Positions 7,697 through 14,034 of a stretch of 36,819 nucleotides of DNA are shown in pieces; position 1 is the first letter of the stretch, and each line of letters opens with the position of its first letter. A program made the translations under genes and the position numbers. This DNA is from JAAYCI01 sp964371725. Lineage in GTDB: Bacteria; Bacillota; Clostridia; Oscillospirales; Ruminococcaceae. The stretch lies in the NCBI GenBank assembly GCA_964371725.1, contig CAYJNQ010000018.1, positions 1-36,819 on the forward strand, written 5' to 3'. The notes under the pieces were generated by a model, which searched no databases, was not told the origin of the DNA, and was given only the letters and a program-made list of their open reading frames with translations.

Positions 7697-8932
7697 TTAA
7701 AACACAAGGCCATCCTCCTGCACCGGCACACGCGGCATTCGCGGGCGCGGCGCCGGGCTTTGCGCCAGTTCTTGCAGTTTCGCCCCCACACGGTTTTTTC
7801 GAATATCACGCCTGTCTAAAAGCAAAATGCGCAATTCCGCCGCCCTATGGCGCACCGCCTCTGCCTCCACGCCAAGGTCTTGCGCCGTCACCAGCACGGC
7901 GCGGCCGAAACTGCCGGCAAAACGGTCGCACAGTTGTTTCACCTCATACAGGGCCTGCGCATGCGGCACACCCGTTTTGCAGCTCACAAACACGGGCATC
8001 ACGCCTTTCACCAGCAACAAATCCACCTCGTTTTTCGTTGCCTCTATGTTGTTTTCTTCGCCACTCCATTGGATAAGCACACTGCTGAGCGTCTCGCTGA
8101 AAAAACCCGTTCGCCTTGCCATGATGTAGCAATACAGTTCCAGCCACACCCCCACAGACAAAAGACAACGCTTGTGCAAAATGCTTTTGAAGCGAAAATG
8201 CACCTCGGTTTCCCGCTCTTCATATTGCATCAACACACCCATGGCACGCAAGCTTTGAAACAAAGGGGCATGGTGGTGCACTGTGCGCCCGTCCACACGC
8301 ATTTTTTTTAGCACAACCACCTGCAATGTTTCCGTGTGAAGCTTTGCACAGCATTGTTGCAGAAAATGCACGAAGTTGCCAAACCGACGTGTGCTTTGCA
8401 ATACCAGCTCAAACACGGCCAAGGCCTCCTCTTCAAAGGCCTCGTCCCACTGCTCGGGCTGAATGTGCCCATAGCCCTGAATGCCGGCGCCCGTGGCCGC
8501 CAACAAATCGTCGGCCGAGAAATGCGGCATAAAAAACGCCTGTTCCAATTCATGGCAGCGGCGCACATTGCCAAAACGCCGCCTATAGATATCGATGTGG
8601 AACACGGGCAAATTCATGTCCTGTGCCAACATGCCCGCCATCACCAAAAGCAAATCTTGGCCGCCCGTCAAATCCAGCACACAGCCCTCATAGTCGCGAA
8701 AGGCCGCGCGCAATACCCCGCGCACCTCCACCGGGCTCCATGGGTCCAGATACAAAAAGCGTGGGATGGTTTTCATGCCTCGTTGCTTAAAAAAACGGTA
8801 CATGGCCGATTCCCGAAACAAGTTCGCATGGGTTTCGTCACACAAATACACAACGACCTCCGGCTCAAACACGCAGGCACTCAATAGGTTTTTGATGGGC
8901 TCTCTATCAAACAGTTTTATCAAAAAACGCAT
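7697..8932 (-). CDS. DUF1887 family protein: stand-alone Card1/Can2-like CARF nuclease
   Basis: This 411-residue protein resembles the DUF1887 family, whose Card1/Can2 members are nucleases switched on by cyclic tetra-adenylate in type III CRISPR immunity. The N-terminal part (about 1-150) has a Rossmann-like CARF pattern with the loop DLTGGQD (87-93). A winged-helix-like middle follows. The C-terminal part (about 260-375) has PD-(D/E)xK nuclease features: Glu265 in GVWLE, NEVD with Asp304, and VSCKTG with Lys319. The usual E-x-K is S317-x-K319. The ATG at 8932 follows GGTGGGGGTGAG. It is the first gene of its operon and has its own promoter. No CRISPR array or cas gene is in the window, so its activator and target are unknown. 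Confidence 0.78.
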   Translation of the reverse strand: MRFLIKLFDREPIKNLLSACVFEPEVVVYLCDETHANLFRESAMYRFFKQRGMKTIPRFLYLDPWSPVEVRGVLRAAFRDYEGCVLDLTGGQDLLLVMAGMLAQDMNLPVFHIDIYRRRFGNVRRCHELEQAFFMPHFSADDLLAATGAGIQGYGHIQPEQWDEAFEEEALAVFELVLQSTRRFGNFVHFLQQCCAKLHTETLQVVVLKKMRVDGRTVHHHAPLFQSLRAMGVLMQYEERETEVHFRFKSILHKRCLLSVGVWLELYCYIMARRTGFFSETLSSVLIQWSGEENNIEATKNEVDLLLVKGVMPVFVSCKTGVPHAQALYEVKQLCDRFAGSFGRAVLVTAQDLGVEAEAVRHRAAELRILLLDRRDIRKNRVGAKLQELAQSPAPRPRMPRVPVQEDGLVF

Positions 8933-8958
8933 GGCACTCACCCCCACCTCTGTGCCTT

Positions 8959-8987
8959 ATTATATCGAATTTGGCGCAAAATGGCAA
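8959..8987 (-). promoter_or_regulatory. Promoter of the DUF1887 operon
   Basis: TTGCCA (8987-8982) and TATAAT (8964-8959) are separated by 17 bp. The predicted start lies about 20 bases ahead of the ATG at 8932. The hexamers and spacing are identical to the promoter on the other side of repeat copy 2. Confidence 0.8.
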
Positions 8988-9017
8988 CCAAAAGCACCTC
9001 CTCTGCCCGCGTGCAAG

Positions 9018-9284
9018 ACCTTGGGGCGCCGCCCCAAACCCTGCCTGCTTTTCGAGAAAAGCAGGGGCAAAAGCTTTTTTTAAAAAGGGGTGTTGAGGCA
9101 TGCTGCATATACACAAAAAAATCATTCGGGCAATTTTTAGAAAACCCACGCCACACAAGCTGTGATTTTTCAAAAAACCCACCCTTTCTTCTTCTGTTTG
9201 AAACCTTTTGCACGGTGCATGCCCTTTCGTAAAAAGTTTGTCCACTTTTCCAAAGTGGCGGGGTTTGGGGCGGCGCCCCAAGGT
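9018..9284. repeat. Dispersed inverted-repeat element, copy 2
   Basis: This 267-bp element runs in the opposite orientation to copy 1. The left end starts ACCTTGGGGCGCCGCCCCAA and is followed by the CCTGCTTTT-CGAG-AAAAGCAGG hairpin, then GGGCAAAAGC and a run of T. The right end carries the CCACTTTT-CC-AAAGTGG-type hairpin (9240-9257), preceded by AAAAAGTTTGT, then GGCGGGGTTTGGGGCGGCGC and CCCCAAGGT. The centre differs from the other copies apart from short blocks. There is no coding potential beyond repeat translations. It lies wholly between the divergent DUF1887 and rluA-type genes. No target-site duplication is evident. Confidence 0.88.
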
Positions 9285-9308
9285 TTTCCGCCCGCGCCAC
9301 TTCAACTT

Positions 9309-9337
9309 TTGCCACACACGGGGGTTTATTGTATAAT
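9309..9337 (+). promoter_or_regulatory. Promoter of the RluA-type gene
   Basis: TTGCCA (9309-9314) and TATAAT (9332-9337) are 17 bp apart, 25 bp beyond repeat copy 2. The leader would be about 65 nt. Confidence 0.8.
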
Positions 9338-9407
9338 AAAAGCAGGCCCACGCAGCACCTGTAGGGCAGCCCCGGCACACCCCATTTTTTGGAAAAGGAG
9401 CCGCATC

Positions 9408-10301
9408 ATGAAACGGCTTACAGTTTTAAAACAACAACGTTTAGACATTTTTTTGCAGCAAGAATGCCCGGGCATTGCGCCCGGACTTTGGCATAAATAT
9501 TGGCGCCAAAACAAAATAAAAGTGTCCGGCAAACGCCTGCCGCTCAACACAAAGCTTTCCCCGGGCAGCGAGGTTTGCCTGTATTTGCCGCCGCCCGAGG
9601 AAGCGCTTGCCTTTTCGCCCAAAGGCCCCGGCCCCCTTCCCCCCATTGTGTTCGAAGACGAACACCTGCTGGTTTTACAAAAACCGGCCGGCCTTGTAAG
9701 CGTCGGGCATTCAAACGAAGAAGACAGCCTGCTTTCGCGCGCGCGCTTTCACACGCACCATGCAGGCTTGCAGCTTTCCCACCGTTTAGACACCGGCACA
9801 AGCGGCTTGGTTATCCTTTGCAAAACCGAGCCTGCCTTGCAATTTATAGAAAGCTTACTGCGTGAACACCGGCTGGAAAAGCAATACCTTGCTTTATGCC
9901 TGGGCGCTTTGCACCCGCCCGAGGCCCTGTGCAAAGCCCACTTACAAAAAGACGCGAAACAAGGGCGTGTTTGGATTTCTGCCGAACCAAAAAAAGGCTC
10001 CAAACCCATTGAAACCGCCTACCGCACGTTGCAGAAAAAAAACGGTCTATGCCTGTTGCAGGTGTGTTTACACACGGGGCGCACCCACCAAATCCGCGCG
10101 CATCTCGCCTTTTTGGGTGCCCCCATTTTGGGCGACTCCAAATATGGGCTTTTGGCAGAGAACCGCCGCCACCGCTGCCGATACCAGTGCCTTTGCGCCG
10201 TTTCTTTACGCTTCCCTGCAGATTTAAGCGGCCCTTTCGCGCGCTATCGCTCTCTTTTTTTGCAAGCGGAACCGCCGTGGTTTGTTTCTCTTACACAATA
10301 G
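9408..10301 (+). CDS. RluA family pseudouridine synthase
   Basis: This 297-residue protein converts uridine to pseudouridine in RNA. The catalytic motif HRLDTGTSGL (125-134) holds Asp128. Other family segments are VFEDEHLLVLQKPAGLVS (81-98), the later TGRTHQIRAHLAFLGAPILGD, and YGLL. An N-terminal region (about 8-60) looks like a degenerate S4 RNA-binding domain. Length is normal for RluC/RluD-like paralogues. The target site in rRNA or tRNA cannot be assigned. The ATG follows AAAAGGAG with a 7-base spacer. An in-frame extension upstream is translated repeat and was discarded. The gene is monocistronic, ended by the strong terminator that overlaps its stop codon. Confidence 0.92.
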   Translation: MKRLTVLKQQRLDIFLQQECPGIAPGLWHKYWRQNKIKVSGKRLPLNTKLSPGSEVCLYLPPPEEALAFSPKGPGPLPPIVFEDEHLLVLQKPAGLVSVGHSNEEDSLLSRARFHTHHAGLQLSHRLDTGTSGLVILCKTEPALQFIESLLREHRLEKQYLALCLGALHPPEALCKAHLQKDAKQGRVWISAEPKKGSKPIETAYRTLQKKNGLCLLQVCLHTGRTHQIRAHLAFLGAPILGDSKYGLLAENRRHRCRYQCLCAVSLRFPADLSGPFARYRSLFLQAEPPWFVSLTQ

Positions 10302-10339
10302 AAAAAGCGAATTCAAACCGGGTTTGAATTCGCTTTTTC
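10301..10339. terminator. Bidirectional terminator between rluA-type gene and hpf
   Basis: A perfect 18-bp stem, 10301-10318 with 10322-10339, has a CGG loop and begins GAAAAAGCGAATTC. Both strands end in T-rich tails (CTTTTTCTTTT on plus, CTTTTTCTATTG on minus), so it can stop transcription from both convergent genes. Confidence 0.93.
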
Positions 10340-10372
10340 TTTTAACCATCCGCCGGGCAAACTTGATACACG

Positions 10373-10894
10373 CTAACGCTCCGGCACCAAAACGCCGTAG
10401 CTTCCGTCTTTTCTTGTGTACACCGCGTTGATTTCATTGGTATCCATATCCAAGTACAAGTAAAAACTATGCCCCAGCATATTCATTTGCAAAATGGCCT
10501 CGTCCACGGTTGTGGGCTTCACCATAAAATGTTTTTCGCGAATGAGATGATAGCTGGCCTCTTCCGGCACTTCTTCATTCCAATCGTCTAAAGGCATGGA
10601 ACGGTGCAAGCGCTCCGATAATTTTTTGCGATGTTTTATAATATTTTGGTGAAGCACTTCGGCCGCCGCGTCAAACGCCTCTTCCATCTGGTCGGCACTG
10701 CGCTCGGCCCTGGCCACGAACCCGCCATCTTTCACGGTGATTTCCACCTTTTGGTAATTGCGCTCCACCACCACGGTCACATGTGCTTCGGCATTCTCAT
10801 CAAAAAACTTGTCCATCTTGCCAAGGCGTTTTTCCACCCTGTCTACAAAGCTGTCCTTCAAGTTCACCTTTCGTCCACTACAGACAATTTTCAT
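10373..10894 (-). CDS. hpf: Long-form ribosome hibernation promoting factor
   Basis: This 173-residue protein dimerises 70S ribosomes into inactive 100S particles in stationary phase. The N-terminal domain (about 1-100, starting MKIVCSGRKVNLKDSFVDRVEKRLGKMDKFF) is the ribosome-binding YfiA fold. The C-terminal domain (about 115-173, HLIREKHFMVKPTTVDEAI and QMNMLGHSFYLYLD) is the dimerisation tail found only in long HPF. Length is typical. GGGAGGCTGAAACAA precedes the ATG. It has its own promoter at 10951-10979 and a leader of about 50 nt containing a small hairpin (GATAAAG/CTTTATC, 10926-10943). Confidence 0.95.
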   Translation of the reverse strand: MKIVCSGRKVNLKDSFVDRVEKRLGKMDKFFDENAEAHVTVVVERNYQKVEITVKDGGFVARAERSADQMEEAFDAAAEVLHQNIIKHRKKLSERLHRSMPLDDWNEEVPEEASYHLIREKHFMVKPTTVDEAILQMNMLGHSFYLYLDMDTNEINAVYTRKDGSYGVLVPER

Positions 10895-10950
10895 TTGTTT
10901 CAGCCTCCCTCGTACCTCGGATTCGATAAAGAAACCTTTATCCTAACCCA

Positions 10951-10979
10951 ATTATACCATTGTGCACGGAAAATGTCTA
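10951..10979 (-). promoter_or_regulatory. Promoter of hpf
   Basis: TAGACA (10979-10974) and TATAAT (10956-10951) are separated by 17 bp. Confidence 0.75.
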
Positions 10980-11019
10980 ATGTTTTTTACTTTTTTCAAC
11001 ACTTTTACCAAAGAAATGC

Positions 11020-11050
11020 AAAAAAATATGGCAACCGTTGTGGTTGCCAT
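11020..11050 (-). terminator. Terminator after the S1-domain gene
   Basis: ATGGCAACC (11028-11036) pairs with GGTTGCCAT (11042-11050). On the minus strand the stem is followed by A and a run of seven T. It separates the divIC cluster from hpf. Confidence 0.9.
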
Positions 11051-11056
11051 TTTCTA

Positions 11057-11479
11057 TCATTTTCGGCGCGAATAGCCCCCGCGCCGTGCTTCGGTTACAC
11101 GCTTTAAATCGCTAATTTTTTCCTCGCTTTGGGTTTTAAAACGCGCCATCATATCTTCAAAACTCAAATTGTCTTGTGCAGCCTTTGGTTTCGGTTGCCA
11201 CACCTTGCCGGTGTCGGACCTTTGTGGGCGTTGGGCACGTTCTCGTTCTTGCGCTTTTTTAATAGAAAGCGCCATTTTCCCCTCGGGGCTAACGCTCAGC
11301 ACCTTCACTTTCACCGTTTGCCCCTCGCAAAGCACGTCGCTTAGCTCTTGGATATACTCGTTGCTCACCTCCGACACATGCACCATCCCCGTGGTGCCGC
11401 CGGGCAAAAGCACGAAAGCACCAAACTTCTTCACGCCGGTTACTTTCCCCTCTACAATTCCACCTATCTCGTGCTGCAT
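11057..11479 (-). CDS. S1 RNA-binding domain protein, YabR/general stress protein 13 type
   Basis: This 140-residue protein has one S1 domain (about 5-75: GGIVEGKVTGVKKFGAFVLL, GMVHVSEVSNEYI, GQTVKVKVLSV, GKMALSIKKA). A charged tail follows, ending in ARRGGYSRRK. It matches YabR/CvfD-like proteins that bind the small ribosomal subunit or RNA and influence translation under stress. As in many Firmicutes it follows divIC. The AGGAGGAAAAAGGGG stretch upstream of the ATG is a strong ribosome site. Confidence 0.9.
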   Translation of the reverse strand: MQHEIGGIVEGKVTGVKKFGAFVLLPGGTTGMVHVSEVSNEYIQELSDVLCEGQTVKVKVLSVSPEGKMALSIKKAQERERAQRPQRSDTGKVWQPKPKAAQDNLSFEDMMARFKTQSEEKISDLKRVTEARRGGYSRRK

Positions 11480-11556
11480 CTACCCCTTTTTCCTCCTGTT
11501 GCTTATTGTGTTTCCCCCCGCAAGAATTCGGGCTGTTTGGTTATTGCCGGGGTTTT

Positions 11557-11850
11557 CTATTCGCTGGAAATATCCACAAAAACCCGGTCGTTCGGACGCA
11601 CATAATCCATTTCTTCCCTGGCCACACGCTCCACATAGCTATCTTGGTTGTCGGCCTGCATCATCCGCGTCAACTCTTCATTTTGCAAATTCAAATCTTC
11701 CAATTCTTGCTCTACCACGCCCAATTCCTGCTCTAAAGCGGCAATGTGCATTTGCCCCTCTATGAAATAGGCCATCAAATAAGCGCTTAAGGCCAAAAGC
11801 GCCAAACCCAGCACCCAGCCCCGCACATTTCTTTTTTTCTTTTTTGGCAT
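11557..11850 (-). CDS. divIC: Septum formation initiator family protein (DivIC/FtsB-like)
   Basis: This 97-residue protein has a short basic cytoplasmic start (MPKKKKRNVRG), one membrane helix (about 12-33) and an extracellular coiled coil rich in Glu/Leu/Gln (about 38-70). A conserved tail follows (YVERVAREEMDYVRPNDRVFVDI). This is the DivIC/FtsB layout; it forms the FtsL-DivIC-FtsQ/DivIB division subcomplex. The start at 11850 follows GAGGGTGG; an upstream in-frame start would add ten unlikely residues. It lies between rqcP and the S1 gene, the usual clostridial place. Confidence 0.9.
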   Translation of the reverse strand: MPKKKKRNVRGWVLGLALLALSAYLMAYFIEGQMHIAALEQELGVVEQELEDLNLQNEELTRMMQADNQDSYVERVAREEMDYVRPNDRVFVDISSE

Positions 11851-11933
11851 AATCCACCCTCTCACTGTATTGGGCCGCATATAACAAGTGAAACGAATGC
11901 CCCAAAAATATGCCTACATATCTTGTTCTTATG

Positions 11934-11962
11934 ATTATACAAAAAACCATTTTAAAAAGCAA
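11934..11962 (-). promoter_or_regulatory. Candidate promoter of divIC-S1
   Basis: TTGCTT (11962-11957) and TATAAT (11939-11934) are 17 bp apart, in the AT-rich gap between rqcP and divIC. The leader would be about 80 nt. Confidence 0.65.
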
Positions 11963-11979
11963 GCATTTTTGGTGCAATT

Positions 11980-12240
11980 TCAGGATAGCGTTTCCCCGCT
12001 TTCCAGCAATTCATACATTTCGCGCGCCACATCTTTGCCATGGGGCACATCCAAAGACAAAACCCGTGCCTTTACACGCCTATTCCCAAATGTAATTTCA
12101 ATCTCATCGTCTATTTTCACATTGTAGCTTGCTTTCACAGGGCGCCCATTCACCTCAATGCGCCCGGCATCGGCCACCTCATTGGCAACACTGCGCCGTT
12201 TAATCAAACGCGAAACTTTCAAATATTTGTCAATTCTCAC
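11980..12240 (-). CDS. rqcP: RqcP, S4-domain ribosome quality control factor
   Basis: This 86-residue S4 RNA-binding protein is close to B. subtilis YabO/RqcP (MRIDKYLKVSRLIKRRSVAN, then EVADAGRIEVNGRPVKAS). RqcP holds the P-site tRNA on the stalled 60S-like 50S subunit while RqcH adds alanine tails to stuck peptides. Length equals the family norm. The start is GTG at 12240, preceded by AAAGGGGAAAAC. In many relatives yabP and yabQ follow this gene; here the next gene is divIC. A terminator separates it from hup upstream, so it may use its own promoter or readthrough. Confidence 0.93.
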   Translation of the reverse strand: MRIDKYLKVSRLIKRRSVANEVADAGRIEVNGRPVKASYNVKIDDEIEITFGNRRVKARVLSLDVPHGKDVAREMYELLESGETLS

Positions 12241-12260
12241 GCGTTTTCCCCTTTCTATAC

Positions 12261-12299
12261 AAAAAAGGAGGTTGTTTCAAAAACATCTTGAAACAACCC
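12261..12299 (-). terminator. Terminator downstream of hup
   Basis: GGTTGTTTCAA (12270-12280) pairs perfectly with TTGAAACAACC (12288-12298). On the minus strand a TCC and a run of six T follow. It ends, or partly ends, mazG-hup transcription before rqcP. Confidence 0.92.
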
Positions 12300-12316
12300 C
12301 GCTTTCAAAATCTTGT

Positions 12317-12595
12317 TTATTTTTTTGCCACGGCATCTTTAAAAGCTTTGCCCGCTTTGAAGGCCGGCACCACTGTGGCCGGAATTTCGATGGGCTCTTT
12401 GGTGTGGGGGTTCAGGCCGGAACGCGCCGAACGCTCGCGGCTTTCAAAAGTGCCAAATCCAACCAAGGTTACCTTGTCGCCTGCGGTCACTGCCTCGGTG
12501 ATGGCATCCAGTGTTGCACTCACAGCAAGCTCTGCGTCTTTTTTGCTCAAATTTGCCGTGTCTGCCACTTTGGCAATCAATTCTGTTTTTGTCAT
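12317..12595 (-). CDS. hup: HU family DNA-binding protein
   Basis: This 92-residue nucleoid protein has the standard HU features: MTKTELIAKVADTANLSKKD at the start, GDKVTLVGFGTFESRERSAR in the body, and the DNA-wrapping arm GLNPHTKEPIEIPATVVPAF, with the Pro that wedges into DNA. It ends AGKAFKDAV. Length is typical. GGAGGTTTACGAAC gives a strong ribosome site, fitting high expression. A 14-bp palindrome (CAGAGTTAACTCTG, 12633-12646) lies in the short gap after mazG and could be an operator, but this is unproven. Confidence 0.96.
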   Translation of the reverse strand: MTKTELIAKVADTANLSKKDAELAVSATLDAITEAVTAGDKVTLVGFGTFESRERSARSGLNPHTKEPIEIPATVVPAFKAGKAFKDAVAKK

Positions 12596-12649
12596 GTTCG
12601 TAAACCTCCAATTTGTGTTCCAGCATTTATTCCAGAGTTAACTCTGTTC

Positions 12650-13450
12650 TTACTTAAGCCCTGCTTGCTTTTGCTTGGCCGCTTTCCAATACGCATCCAG
12701 TTGTGTCGCATCAAGCTTGCGTGGGTCGTGCCCATCTTGTTTTGCCAAGCATTCCACGGTTTTCACGCGCTTTGCAAAGCAATCGGCACTGCGAGAAAGC
12801 TCTTCTTCGGCATCCAGATCCAATTCCCTGGCCACATTCACGGCCGCAAACAGGATATCGCCCATTTCACCGGCCACATCTCCATTTTCGGAAAGAGCCT
12901 CTTTCAGCTCGCGAATCTCGCTTTCCAAATCGTCCAGCGCACCATATACATCCTTGTATTCAAACCCAAAATCCAATGCGCGCTTTTGCAATTTGCTGCT
13001 GCGCATCAGCGCCGGTAGGCTGGCCGGCACGCTGTCTAGGCGTTCTTTGGCGCTCTCGCGCCCTTTTTCCGCATTTTTAAGTTCTTCCCAGTTGGCAAGC
13101 ACCTGCCCACTGCTCAGCGTTTCTTTTGTTTCAAACACATGTGGGTGGCGGTAAATCAACTTTTTGCAAATTTGGTCGCACACGTCATCGAACGCAAACA
13201 CGCCTACCTCGCGCTCCATCTCGCTGTGCAATAAAATTTGCAAAAGCAAATCGCCCAATTCTTCGCACAAAAGCGCTTTATCGCCAAGGTCTATGCCCTC
13301 TGCCACCTCATAGGCTTCTTCAATAAGGTTTTTGCGGATGCTTTCGTGGGTTTGCTCTCTGTCCCACGGGCACCCATTTGGCGAGCGCAACAGGCGCACA
13401 ATCGAAACCAAATCGTCAATGGCATAACGGTCCTTTGCCACAAAATCCAT
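12650..13450 (-). CDS. mazG: Nucleoside triphosphate pyrophosphohydrolase MazG
   Basis: This 266-residue protein hydrolyses (d)NTPs to NMP and pyrophosphate as a housecleaning enzyme. It has two MazG domains. In the first, CPWDREQTHESI (27-38) is followed by the metal-binding E44-E45-x-x-E48 and E64-x-x-D67 in EELGDLLLQILLHSEM. The second (about 170-250) repeats the pattern more loosely in EIRELKEAL and GEMGDILFAAVNVARELDLD. RHPHVFE is the family linker. Length fits the long MazG. GGGGTGAAAC precedes the ATG. It heads the mazG-hup-rqcP cluster with its own promoter. Confidence 0.94.
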   Translation of the reverse strand: MDFVAKDRYAIDDLVSIVRLLRSPNGCPWDREQTHESIRKNLIEEAYEVAEGIDLGDKALLCEELGDLLLQILLHSEMEREVGVFAFDDVCDQICKKLIYRHPHVFETKETLSSGQVLANWEELKNAEKGRESAKERLDSVPASLPALMRSSKLQKRALDFGFEYKDVYGALDDLESEIRELKEALSENGDVAGEMGDILFAAVNVARELDLDAEEELSRSADCFAKRVKTVECLAKQDGHDPRKLDATQLDAYWKAAKQKQAGLK

Positions 13451-13501
13451 GTTTCACCCCAATGACGCAAACTTTCTCTTCACTGTGCTTAAGCATTCTT
13501 T

Positions 13502-13530
13502 ATTCTACTTCATGCGCGCTTAAAATTCAA
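13502..13530 (-). promoter_or_regulatory. Candidate promoter of mazG-hup
   Basis: TTGAAT (13530-13525) and TAGAAT (13507-13502) are separated by 17 bp. The leader would be about 45 nt. Confidence 0.6.
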
Positions 13531-13603
13531 GTCTTTTCTTTCAAATCTCCGTGAAAAACTTCGAAATCCCCGTGTGTTTTGCAAGCCGGAGCCATTTTCC
13601 ATA

Positions 13604-13635
13604 CAAAAACGGGGGGCAAAGGGTTGTTTTGCCCC
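13604..13635 (-). terminator. Terminator of the long cdaA-to-zinc-ribbon gene run
   Basis: GGGGCAAA (13613-13620) pairs with TTTGCCCC (13628-13635). On the minus strand the stem is followed by CCGTTTTTG. It lies just past the zinc ribbon gene. Confidence 0.7.
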
Positions 13636-13650
13636 ACCTGGGGCCAGGCT

Positions 13651-14016
13651 CTATTTGGGCATTCTGGCCCCACAGCGGCGGCAAAACAGCATGTCTCCCA
13701 TGCCCAGCGCCCCACACATGGCACAACAAACCTTTTTGCTTTCCATGTCTTTTCTCGCTTCATGCAGCTCGATTTGTGCTTTAACTTCGTCTATTTCGTC
13801 TATGTAGTGCGCCACCATGGCCTCGCTCTCTTGCCCGGTTTTGTGCAGCATATACACAAGGGCCCCAAGCTGTTTTTGTGCCTTGGCCAGGCGCCGATTC
13901 AGCCGGTGCAACTCCACTTGGTTGCGCCCGTTTTGCGCCGCAACCGCCGCTTGTTGCGCCGCCTTGTCCATCACCTTACCCGCGACATACATCACCTTGT
14001 CAAATTCCTGTTTCAT
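13651..14016 (-). CDS. Small coiled-coil protein with C-terminal zinc ribbon, function unknown
   Basis: This 121-residue protein was not recognised as a named family. Residues 30-90 are charged and likely to form a coiled coil (LHRLNRRLAKAQKQLGALVY; IDEIDEVKAQIELHEARK). The tail has C98-x2-C101 and C112-x2-C115, a rubredoxin-like zinc ribbon. This layout is common in small clostridial proteins of unknown role. The ATG at 14016 follows AAAGGAGGGTG; the GTG three codons earlier is too close to that site. It is the last gene of the run that starts at cdaA, 18 bases after the kinase stop. Confidence 0.75.
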   Translation of the reverse strand: MKQEFDKVMYVAGKVMDKAAQQAAVAAQNGRNQVELHRLNRRLAKAQKQLGALVYMLHKTGQESEAMVAHYIDEIDEVKAQIELHEARKDMESKKVCCAMCGALGMGDMLFCRRCGARMPK

Positions 14017-14034
14017 ACAAAACACCCTCCTTTG

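Noticed and set aside
6949..8076. 375-codon plus-strand frame opposite the NlpC-like and DUF1887 genes
   Set aside because: It spans two genes and their junction on the other strand, with no motifs or ribosome site.
9018..9284. Target-site duplication around repeat copy 2
   Set aside because: CCCGCG occurs on both sides, but not directly at the element ends, and the flanks themselves look like extensions of the repeat; not convincing as a duplication.
7697..9400. CRISPR array or cas genes near the DUF1887 gene
   Set aside because: No regularly spaced direct repeats and no cas-like frames were found in the window; repeat copy 2 is an inverted-repeat element, not an array.
10926..10943. Riboswitch in the hpf leader
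   Set aside because: Only one small hairpin is present; no known riboswitch consensus or terminator pair is seen.
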